From positions 1 to 64,000 of the forward strand of contig JAKEKT010000060.1 of NCBI GenBank assembly GCA_021495925.1: DNA of 64,000 nucleotides, in the 5' to 3' direction. The position numbers and the translations under genes were made by a program. Under the pieces are notes generated by a model, which worked only from the letters and a program-made list of their open reading frames with translations, was not told the DNA's origin and made no database searches. Below, piece by piece: positions 36,019 to 46,217 of the stretch (positions within the stretch are counted from its first letter, which is position 1; each line of letters opens with the position of its first letter). The DNA comes from Diplodia intermedia (Eukaryota; Ascomycota; Dothideomycetes; Botryosphaeriales; Botryosphaeriaceae).

Positions 36019-38838
36019 CTACGAGCGCCTCCACCTGGCACTTGTGATCTCGAACAGCTCATCCGCAAACGTCTCCTCCTCCTTGCCTCCCTGGCCAGCT
36101 TCGGACCGGACGCCCAGTTCTGTCAGTTCCATGACCGAGTCTTCCTTCCCGCCGTCATCGATGCGAATGTCCTGACTGACCATGATGCCGCCGAGGCCAC
36201 CACCGCCGCCGCCACCACCTCCTCCACCGTAAGGAACGCTGAGGCTGTGGTTGCGATTACGGTCTCGATCGCACGTCTCTGCAGACACACGCTTGAGCAT
36301 GTCATCCATCGACACCAGCTCGCGCTCTGACGCGCTGTCGGGCTGAAGACCGCTGTCCCGACGTGAGTTATGGCCAGACATACCACCAAGCCACGATTTC
36401 AATCCGCCTGACTTGGGCTTGGGGCTGCTGCGGCCGCTCCGACTACCAAAGCGGGGCATTCCGTTACTTTGGCGGGACAGAGGGAGCGACGAGCTGATTG
36501 ACCCCATTTTGCTGGTCTTCTGTCCCGTGTCCTTCTGCTGCTGGGCGCGGATCTCGTTGAATTCGCGGTGTATGCAGTGCGCAAGGACGGCGTGATCAGG
36601 TGAGCCGCGGTGAATGTGCTGACGGCAGCGGAAGAAGGTGAGTGGAGTGTACATGAGATGGGCAGACTTTATCGATGATATGTGCACGTCCGGAATGATG
36701 CAGAAGGAGAAGATGGTGCCAGGGCGGGGAGTGCCGGCTGCGTAGTCTCGTAGGGGACGTGCCGAAAACAACGCTGACCGGAAGAACTGCTCTGCCACGA
36801 CTCGCTGTAGTTGGTTGATTCCATCGCGCATCTTTTCGGCAAAGGCAGCCTCCTCCTCGGACCAGATCTTTTCCGTCTTCTGCGTGTTGAGACCGCTGTT
36901 GAGGAAGCGTGAGCAGTCGGCGATTGAAAAGTTATCCATCCGTGCAAGGAATGAAAGCATGAAATCTTGGGGCGGGTCATCTGAGATGTTGACCTTTGGA
37001 AGATGATAAGGCTCATCCTTCGGTACAAGGACGTCCCAACTGCCAGTCGACGGCTTGAGTGCCGGCCTCATTGCAAAGAAGGCCAGCCAGGTACCCGGGC
37101 TCGCCAGTCCATCCTTGCGGGAGTTAAACTTTCGAAGCCGCTCAACCGTCCTGCTCAACTCCAAGCGCGAAACCTGCATGCTGCGGGAGAGCAAATCGCC
37201 AACCTGGTCGATTGTAGCCCATCTGTAGCCGCTCGCGATGAGATCCGCACACTCTTCCTTCTTTTGCATTTGACGGACGACAAACATCAGTTGGCCTCGT
37301 CCGAACAACGCAGGAGCAGGAATTGTCAGGGCCGCGGCCGCCTCAACATCTTCAGATGGTGCCTTGGAAGACCGACGAACCGTCTTTGTCTTCACTTCAG
37401 CAACCGTAGTCCCAGTCATCAAAATGTCCTCCCAGAGAGTGCCGAGGTTCTGGAGGTTGGTTCCCATGTTGGACGCCAGCTCCGCTGCAGCAACGCAGAA
37501 ATGCTCACGGAAAATGACCGAATAGTCAACTTCGGGCTGTGGTCCGTCCTTCTCCTGGGGCGAAGCCTTTCCACGGCTGGCCGGGGTTGATGGATCCCTC
37601 AAGCTCCCCACAGCGCGAAGATGTTGTCTCATAATCCCGATAAGCTCCGCTACGCTATCCCAGTTGTGCGTCACGCGGAAGATCCATTGGAAGACGGGAT
37701 GTGCCACGTTGAACTCGTCGTTGAAAGACTGGAAAAGCTGTTAACAATCGAGGGCATTCTTATTTGACAGAGCGAATACCGGGGGACACTTACCCGTTGG
37801 TTATACTTCCTGGTAATCTTTTGGCACGGGAGAAGACCCTCCTGCGTCACAAGGATTCTCCCGTCCATATCGAATGTAGCCGAGGCGAGGACAACATGCT
37901 GAGCACGATCGGCCAGTTGTCTGCGGCGACGAGAAGTCAACCAAAGGAGAAGGAAGCAAACACACAAGGCCGCGACACACTAAGTCCCGTCAGCAGGGAA
38001 AGCATTTCATCACTTGATGCTGGTACTCACCAGGAAGATAGCCACGATCATGTTGTTGTTCCTAGCGCGCTCGTTTCCATGGTAGAACCGCTTCAACCTG
38101 TACGAGGTACCGGCAGCAGCCGTCCAGTGCATGCCGCAGACGGCAGTAGCGAGAATCGCGGCAACTGGGATACGCCGTACCCAGGTGTTGATCCATTGTT
38201 CCTTTTGATGGAAGAATAGGGTGATGGCGACATAGCAGGAAAAGGTTGCGATAAGCGCAGCTCCAATAATGTGGCGGTAGTCATTTTGCAAGCTGTAGGT
38301 GGTGGTTCCGAGGTTTCCGATATAGTGCATGCCCACAATGGCAAGGCCGGCGAAGATGCCGGTTATGCCGAGTGAAAGGTACAGACTGCGTGCGGTGCGG
38401 TTGAAGCGTTCGGCGACAGTAAAGCCAAGGAAGAGGAAGATGACGGGAAGGAATACAGACAGGGTAGTGAAGCCTGGGCTGTAGTAAAGTTGTATCTCTT
38501 TCGAGCCGTCCCCTAACTCAATTGCACGGTTACCGACGAAGTGCATGCACCAGATGCCGACCACACCAAATGAGACGGAACAGGCACCGAGCTGTAACCT
38601 ACACTCCAAATTAGTAGCTATTCGATTCAGGATACCCTTTTTTGGGACGAAAGGAGGGACGCGGCACATACCAGTTGCGCCAGCCTTGGCCGGAGCCACG
38701 GCGATGAAGCAGCTCAACAGTGGCAGTCGAGCCTACAAAACTGACGAACCAGGACGCCACGATAATCCATGGATCGACATGGAACGGGACCATTTCCCCA
38801 AGCATGTAGCTGGTATGGGGATCCATATTCCTATCCAT
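36019..38838 (-). CDS. MHYT-domain integral membrane signalling protein
   Basis: The exons are 38838-38672, 38598-38031, 37979-37794 and 37728-36019, giving 876 aa. About seven transmembrane helices lie in the first 270 residues. They carry three MHYT-type motifs: Met74-His75 (WCMHFVGN), Met146-His147 (GMHYIGN) and Met212-His213 (GMHWTAAAGT). These residues are proposed in the family to bind a metal such as copper and sense small ligands. The last helix (VAALCVCFLLLWL) is followed by a basic stop-transfer stretch SRRRRQ and a cytosolic region of about 600 residues that starts FNDEFNVAHPVFQW, with no catalytic domain I recognise. A poly-Gly run sits near the C-terminus. The last acceptor could alternatively be 9 nt upstream, which adds three residues; the chosen one fits the branch-point distance. 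Confidence 0.85.
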
Positions 38839-41016
38839 GGCGTATCCGCGGGGACCTGTATCCGGGGCGTAGCGATACGGGCAAGGATAGCGGATGTTGA
38901 GGGAAGTTGATGTTTAGTGAACTCAGAGGGCGTCCATAAGGTGAGCTTCGGATAGACCCGGCCTGCGTGTTCCTATGATGACGCTCACAGTCCGCGCCTC
39001 CGCTGATGGATTCAGCGAGGATAAGGTGTAGGTGAAACCGGAAAGTGAAGTGAAGTGAGAGGACAGTCCGTCGTCCGAGGACTTGGGTTGATGTAATCCC
39101 GAAGGACTGACTGTGCAGGCAGCACTCTCTTGCTACGGCGAAGATTGGCGCGGAGCAGCGCAGTCGGGCGTGAGATGGGTGACGGAAGGTGGTGATATCC
39201 GTTGTTCAGCCCCCGCCTGTACTACGCACGTGCTGTTGCTTCACCGTCAGGACCAAGGACGCTAGAGATTCGCCGATGCGCAGATGCGGTCGAGAGCGTC
39301 GGGCGAGACCAGAAAACGTCTATAGTGGATCCGACGGCTGGCAGAGGGTTGTAATGGAGAGTGAGTGCGGCGGCGGCGGGTCGCGCAGGTAAGTCCGGGC
39401 GTTTGCAGGCGGCAATGATGGAGAGTAGCTTGCTGCAGGGCGGAGCCGAAGGGAAAGCGAAGTGAGCGAGCGGCGAGGTGATGCGAATTAAAACAGGCGG
39501 GGGCTGTTGGTCACACAGCGGGATGTGTGGGTGGAGCAGGGTGGGTGCAGCCCACTCAGCCAGCGCGCTCCTCTTTGCGCCCTTGCACAGCAGGGAAATA
39601 AATGCTCACAGCAGCGGATGCGCCGTCCAGAGAGGTGCTACATGGAGAGGCGAGAGGAAAAGGCAGGCTGCGCGTGATGGGCGAGCAGTCCATAACTCGG
39701 GCGGTGCGCAGCTGGTTCGTCCTTGCATTGCATCTGAGCCACCGTCGTGCTGGGCATGGGGTAGGTGGTACCGCAGGGCTCGCTGCGAAATTGAGGTACA
39801 TACTTCCATGGACACGGCTGTGCTGGTCCGTTGCAGCGCCGGCCCTCCACTGACTGCTTGCGTGCCTGGCAATGCAGCGACGGATCAGCGGCTGGGGAAC
39901 GGCGCTCAGCTGGCTCAGCGGCGCGCGCCGTCGACACTCCGCCCGGCGGCTGGCTGGCGCAGGCTGCAGGCGCGTTGCAAAGGGAAGTGCTTCCGCGCAT
40001 CTCGGCCTGCGCGAAGGGGCGGCCGCAGAGGCGTGCGTTGCACAACGTCGCACACGGCTAGCAGAGCCCTGCCTGAGACGGCCAGACACGGCTGCAGGGC
40101 ATCGCCCGGAATGTCGACGGTTCGCTCGAGTGGGCTTGCGCCTGGCGACCGGTTGGGTGGAGGAGCGCGCGGCGCCATCATCAGGTCGATTGCGGAGGGC
40201 TCGCTGGGCTGAGGCCCTGGCGCCGACCCGGCCGGCACGACGCGCGACCGGGAACTCTCCAGCCAGCGATCCCGCCGATCCGGCAGCCCTCAATCTGACG
40301 TGCAGCCCAAGCGAGCGCACTGGCGACTGCTGGCCCAACGCGCAGCTCCTCCGCACAACCCTGCTCGAGTGCTACGCTGTTCCACTGGCTGGTATTTCCC
40401 GTCTCTCGGCACTCCATGCGTGTCCGGCTATTGGCCCTGGCGAGATGTGGCACTCAGCCGTCCAAGCTGCCAGATGAACTGTGGATCTCCCGTCTCTAAT
40501 TCCATCCGACGGCCCTGCGGCCTTTGGCCGCTCAAGCTCCGATGGAGAACTCCGGCCCCAACACAATCAGCACCTCGCCTAGATGCTGCGACTTTTGCTC
40601 TTGTGCCGTGCCGCTCTTCAGAATCTCACTTCTGTTGATCTGTGTTGCCATCACCGGCTTTTGCTCGTTTGTTCGTGTACCAAGAGTTGCCGAAACGAAT
40701 GCAAATTCTGTCCTCGCGGCTACCGGCGTTGGTCCCATGTCGCCTGCTTCTCGAAGCATGGTTCTTCTCTTCTCCCTCTTGTTCTTCTGGTGCTATTACT
40801 GTGTTGTCTTCATTATTGCCACATCAAGCGCCACACTTTGTCACGATCTCCCCTCGGTGAGTCAAGTACCACAACGGTAGCCTGGATTTCAGTAGTAGCC
40901 GAGGTAGGACAACTAACCGAGAAGTATGAGACATGAGGCTGCTGTATCAGGAGTCAGTCGGTCCAGATACGATGCACCGCGACGTCGTTTACAGCCTAGA
41001 CCCAATTCCGTTTCCC
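38839..41016. other. Gene-poor interval upstream of the MHYT gene
   Basis: Many overlapping GC-rich ORFs occur at 39.4-40.5 kb on both strands, with no domain and no agreeing splice sites. From 40.55 to 40.87 kb the plus strand is pyrimidine-rich, like a fungal promoter, but no plus-strand gene follows. I see no supported gene. Confidence 0.45.
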
Positions 41017-42871
41017 TCAAAGGTCCGCGTCGAAGAGCATTTCCGAGTCTGCAAGTAAGCAGTAGTACGCATCTGCTGGTATAGGTGTTTCAGTTCGCTC
41101 TGAGGTTTCAAACAGTAAGGGTTCTCCCGTCGTATCGCCCTCACACGCCGTTGAAACTTGATGTCTTGACCTTGCAGGCAAATTATGCGCCTCAGGCACG
41201 GTTCCATATGCAATACCACTGACAAACTCTACCAAATCTCCCGCAACCAGAAGCATTTGCTCTTCGGTGTCGCTCTCGTCGAATATAGGGACTAGCTCGT
41301 TGATTTCTGGAGGCATTTCCATAGGTTCGAAAGGCGAGGACCTGTCTCCTTCAACGTACTCACCATCGCATTCCCAGAGCAACTCATTCCCAGGCAGCTG
41401 GTCCGAACATGAGTGTTGAGAGTTGCCTGGATCTGCAAACGGAGGTGAGTCACCTTGCCACGCCTCAGATATTTCGAACAGCATATCGTCCGCATCGCCC
41501 AATCCTTTGGCGGCAGTATTGCTTGAGCGCATCGTAAGGGGCTTGAGCCGGCGGTTGGTTCCTGAGTCGAAATGGCTTCGTTGTAGAAGGTTCCACAGCC
41601 CAATAGAGGCAGCCTCGTAAACAGAGTTTGGACCCTTGCACTGTTGTGCATCTGTCGGGGAAGACGGCCCGGGGTGGGATGTAGCAGAAGGGTAGCGGCT
41701 TAGCAACTCTGTGGCTTTCCGCTTAAGAGAAGCTGACCTTGCATTTGAGAGAAGCGAGCGAGAGAGAGCATGTGCAATGGTTGGTAGGAATGGCGCCCTT
41801 TCCGAAACTGGCTGTGACGGGGCGATTAGTAGGTCGCAGATCACGATAGCAAGTGAACGTTACTTTAAGATGGTTAGGCCGCCACAAGGCGGGAGAAACG
41901 GTGGCAAGCCTGATAACGCCGTCGCGGGTGATTTTGACGCCGGACGGGAGCTTGGGCGGCTTCTCGCATATTGCTAGCCGAAGTGCAGAGTCAATCAGTT
42001 CCAATATGGGCTGCCCGAGCTCGTGCTCTGCGCCTCCCTTGCTTAACTGGTCATCTGCGAATGCCGTGCCACTGTCGATACGCTGGGGAATTGCCGTGGA
42101 AGGATTCAGATGCAGCAACTCATCCCCAGTTGGGAAGGGTGCGTCAGCCATCATTCCTTGTATGTCGTCTAGTAGCATAGCTTGTTCTTGCGCAGTCGTC
42201 GACTGGGGGTCACCAGCCACAAGAAACCCCCTATCCTCTGGTTGATCAAGCACGTATGGTGAAGACTGCAAGTCCATGTCTCTGTCGTTCCGCATTACCC
42301 TATTCTTTTGCATTTTGCCTGACGAGAGATCCAAAGTCAACATGACTGATGTCAAGCGTACGATGTCCACTCCGAGCGGAGGCTGCACATCTTGTGCGGA
42401 AACTGCAACTGGCAGACGGTGGCGTGAATTGAGGGGAACATCCTGGTTGAGGTATGTGAGATGGATCAGGATGCCTGCTGCTATGGATGAGGGGTCTCTA
42501 TCGAGTAGAGGCTCTTGTGTTATGGCGGCTTGGAGATTGAGCTGCCGCCAGAACTGAAGATTTTGTTAGAATTTGGCTGATCCCCACGGGAAGCTACTTG
42601 CATCTGCATTGCATATGCTGTGAGCCAGATAGCGCTGAAGATGGCCGTGTAGCTGGCGTCCATTCAGAGAGATGTGCAGTGCCAGGTGGAAGCCTCGGCC
42701 ACGGCAGAGCCACGAAAAGGGAGCGGTGAGAGCTGCTGACAGATCGGTCCTGGAAGCCTCCCCGGTGTACGTCGAAGGCGAAGATGCAGTCAATGCAACA
42801 TCAGCGATCAGCTGCAGGTCAGCGCGGGAATGGCTCAAGCAAAGGCGCCCGAGCTCCGCGGTGGCGGCCAT
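41017..42871 (-). CDS. Hypothetical protein, 584 aa
   Basis: The exons are 42871-42602, 42553-41864 and 41811-41017. The frame is exact only if intron 1 uses a GC donor (GCAAGT at 42601-42596) with CTTCAG acceptor, giving ICNAD/FWRQLNLQAAI. The GT one base inside the same motif would shift the frame into a stop. The N-terminal half has alternating hydrophobic strands and helices (FHLALHISLNGRQLHGHLQRYL; VDIVRLTSVMLTLDL; GVIRLATVSPALWRPNHLK). The C-terminal half is acidic and probably disordered. There is no signal peptide or membrane segment. No family is recognised. Confidence 0.65.
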
Positions 42872-43143
42872 TGGTGTAGCGCGTGGGGGCGAGCGGGCGC
42901 CGCCACATGCAAAACGCGCCTTGTTGCGGTGGTAGAGATCATCTGAGGTGGATGTCCGGGGTGGTGGAGCCGTCGGGCAAAGATGAGATGGAAGTCTCCG
43001 GGCGCGGCGAATGAGGGAGGGACGATCGGCGCTGACATGGGGAAGGAGCAGGGCGGGTGAAGACGGGTCAGCGCGGGCCGAGCACTGTCATCGTGCCGTC
43101 AGCTCCCCTGCTCCAACACCATGCATCAACACCATCGCCGAGC

Positions 43144-45030
43144 ATGTCTGCCGTATCACGATCAGCCCTGCGGGGGCTGAGACTCTGCCCCAAAATTCCC
43201 AATTGCCGCAAATTCAGCCTTAGCTCTCCCAAGGCCACCGATGGCGTCTTCCGCGCCTTGACCGAATCACGGGTCCAAACGCCATGGATAGAGGCATTGC
43301 GCAACAAGGAGCGCAAGGGCGAGGACCCGTCGCAGCCCTCAGGGAAGCCCCAAGTCTCTGCCGATCGCAAGCTCGAGCCCAAGAAGATGTCTGACAGTTA
43401 TCATCGAGTTGTCAGTGCACCGCCCGGCCACGGCTCACGACCAGGCTGGCTGACTCGGCGCTAGATTCTTCCCCTTGCTCAGGATCCATGGCTACTGGAT
43501 ACTTATTTGAATTCATCCGGGCATATCAGGTATAGATATCACGTCGCTTGTGGCACAGCAGCTGACGCGCACAAGACTTGGCACCCTCTTTATGGACCTT
43601 GATGCCTTATCTGGGGTTGTGGCCTACAAGCATACTGGCGATGAAGTCACGACGGTGACCGCGGCCTGTGACCGAATCACAATCCGCAACCCTCTCACCG
43701 AGATTTGCGATCTCGAGTACAGCGGCCGAGTCACGTATGCCACAGGACGCAGTAGTATGGAAATCACCCTGCAGGTCGCCAAGGCTCCTAAAGAGGGCGA
43801 GAAGGTCAAGGACGAAGACATTCTGTTGCACTGTAGCTTCACTATGGTTTCGTTGGACCCTGGTACTAAGAGGTTCGTGCCAAGTTTTGCTCCACTGATT
43901 TGGTGCTAAAACGGATCAGGCCGGTCAACGTTAACGCCATCGTTCCCGAAACGGAAGAGGAAAAGCAACTCTTTGCTCTGGGAGAGCAGAACTCCAAGCA
44001 TCGCAAGGAACTGAAAACGAACTCTCTGATCAAACATACTCCCAATGATCTCGAGAGTGACCTCATCCATGCGCTTTGGCAGAAACAGCTGCAGTACCAC
44101 GGTAAGGTCTCCGAAACCGCATGCAACTCTCATTCAGACTTTATGTCTCAACAACCGCACCTTTGACCTCACACAACTCCCTAATTCACCGCCTTTTGAT
44201 CCTGTACTATCCATGTCCAGGCAAATTGATGAGAAAAGATTCTTGGGTCCAGTGTGGCGCACTCCTCTTTCCACGAAAGAGACGCTTGTACCCATTCTGA
44301 CCATATCACCATCGATTCGTCACCAGTCTTGCCCTAGTGTCATCCAACATACTATCCCATGCTTCCACCATCAACTCCCCCCATATCCATTTAGCTGATT
44401 GATATGTCAGATCCAATGGACCCATTGCGGAGACCGTCGAACGTGTACTTCATGAAGGACACGAAACTCCAGACGGCCAACATCATGCAACCGCAATACC
44501 GCAACCGGCACCACTTCATGATCTTCGGCGGCTTCCTGCTGAAGCAGACATTCGAGCTCGCCTTCTGCTGCGCCGCCTCGTTCGCGCACGCCCGCCCGAC
44601 GTTCGTCTCCCTCGACCCGAGCACCTTCCTCAACCCGGTCCCGGTCGGCAGCGTGCTGTACCTGACGGCCACGGTCGTGTACACGGACCCGCCGATCGTG
44701 CCCGCGCCGGACGAGCAGGAACAAGCGAACAACAACAACAACAACAAGTACACGCGCGTCCAGGTCCGCGTCGACTCCAAGGTGCGCGACGTCGAGCACG
44801 GCGTGGCCAAGCCCACGGGCCAGTTCAACTACACCTTCACCGTCGACAAGGACGTCAAGGTCATGCCCGAGACGTACACCGAGTTCATGATGTACGTCGA
44901 CGCGCGCCGTCGCGTCAAGCAGGTGCAAGCCAACTTCGCCGATGGTGATTCGGGCGGCGGCGTCACCAGTAGTAGTGTGAAGGGCGGCGAACACGTCGAC
45001 CCGGGGGAGACGGCGAGAGTGACCGAGTAG
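43144..45030 (+). CDS. Mitochondrial acyl-CoA thioesterase (ACOT9-like, double hotdog)
   Basis: The exons are 43144-43410, 43465-43529, 43576-43872, 43920-44101 and 44411-45030, giving 476 aa. The basic, Ser-rich N-terminus (MSAVSRSALRGLRLCPKI) looks like a mitochondrial presequence. The first hotdog domain contains IRLGTLFMDLDALSGVVAYKHT; the second contains HHFMIFGGFLLKQTFELAFCCAASFAH, as in ACOT9-type enzymes. They hydrolyse acyl-CoA to free fatty acid and CoA in the matrix. Intron 4 is 309 nt, several times longer than its neighbours, but the join YH/DPMDPLRRP is in frame and conserved-looking. A poly-Asn stretch and an acidic Gly/Ser tail are local additions. Confidence 0.9.
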
Positions 45031-45992
45031 TATGTAAGTAGCAGTTAGTAGCTTTGGAGCGCCAAGAAGAATGCGGATTTGTCTCGCACTTTTCAACGTT
45101 GTGAAAAACCGTGTTTCGATAATGAATATTTGTCTTGTCTCGCATTTGAATTCCAATGGTTCTAAGAAAAAAGAATAAAAAAAAGGCATCGGTCTGTGGA
45201 TATTCGAAAGAGCAAAACGCAAAAGCTGAAACGTGATAAGCCTCTCTCCAGCCATTGATACCTAACCTGGCCAAAACACACAAAAATAAACGCCTAGTTT
45301 GCGCAGACGCTAATAGAATGGCAATGGGGGGGAACAACCAAACGCCGATGGCGTGCGCGCGATGACTTTCGCCAGGCAGAACGAACAATAGAACAATGGC
45401 GAACAACAAGGGGCCGCCCATAGGAGGGAAGACCGAAATGGGAGATAATGAGAAGGACCCTAGGTGCCAGAGCGCCGCCGGGTTTTTTTCGCCCGACCGC
45501 CCGCCCGCCCGCCGGTGCCAAGGAATATTCAGGGTCCCATCCGAACAAAAGGGGAGCGAGTGGGGAAGGAGGCCGAATAATGGGGTCGGAGGAATAATGT
45601 AGGGCGGCGGCGGGTCGGCTCCGGTGCACGCCGATTGGGAGAGATAAGCGGCATTGCGGTCGCCGTCGGGTCGGTCGGTCGCGTCGCGTCGCTTCGCTTT
45701 GTCTCGAAGGAAAGGATCGTCGGCGATTGCCCTCGGTTTTTTCTTCTTCTTCTTCTTCTTCTTCTTACCCCCATTCTCCATCCATTTTCCCTTGGATTAT
45801 CGCTGGCGGTGTTGTCCCTTTTTTTTTTGTTTTTCTAATTCTTCTTCTGCTGAATCATGTTTGTCTTGTCTTCTAAGTCTTTTGCTCGTTTCTCGTTGGT
45901 CTATTTCTCTTCGTTGGAATTGGGCAGAACATGTCGATTGGTCGGTCGGGGGGAAAGATGAGGAGTAGTCGACGACGACGACGACGACAATT
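45031..45992. other. Convergent 3' intergenic region
   Basis: It lies between the thioesterase and the minus-strand small Cys-rich gene. It has TTC repeats (about 45739-45766) and CGA repeats (about 45971-45989) and no supported ORF. Confidence 0.5.
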
Positions 45993-46217
45993 TTACATCT
46001 CGTCCAGCTCGTACTCGAGGGCGACGTCCTCGGAGCAGTCGGAGCAGTAGTAGTTGGAGAAGCCGCCGCACTTGACGGTCATGTTCTTGCACATGTCGAT
46101 GCTCCAGGCGTCGCACGAGTAGCCGCTGAGCAGGCGGTTGGGGCAGACCTCGATGCTGTTGGCCCAGATGTAGTAGTCGTGGTTGCAGTAGTACCAGCTG
46201 TACGTGTAGGAGCACAT
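45993..46217 (-). CDS. Small cysteine- and tyrosine-rich protein, 74 aa
   Basis: A single ORF begins MCSYTYSWYYCNHDYYIWAN and ends YELDEM-stop. It has nine Cys, many aromatic residues and an acidic C-terminus, with no signal peptide. The spacing C-x8-C ... C-x8-C-x6-C-x6-C, then C-x7-C-x2-C (YYCSDC) suggests metal binding or disulfides. The balanced composition and lack of repeats make it more credible than most short ORFs here. It shares its 'MC' start and Cys/Tyr style with the ORF at 23778-24083. Function unknown. Confidence 0.6.
   Translation of the reverse strand: MCSYTYSWYYCNHDYYIWANSIEVCPNRLLSGYSCDAWSIDMCKNMTVKCGGFSNYYCSDCSEDVALEYELDEM

Noticed and set aside
40524..40880. Plus-strand ORF with a hydrophobic segment
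   Set aside because: It arises from a pyrimidine-rich tract (Leu/Phe/Ser codons), and a minus-strand ORF competes over part of it; neither has support.
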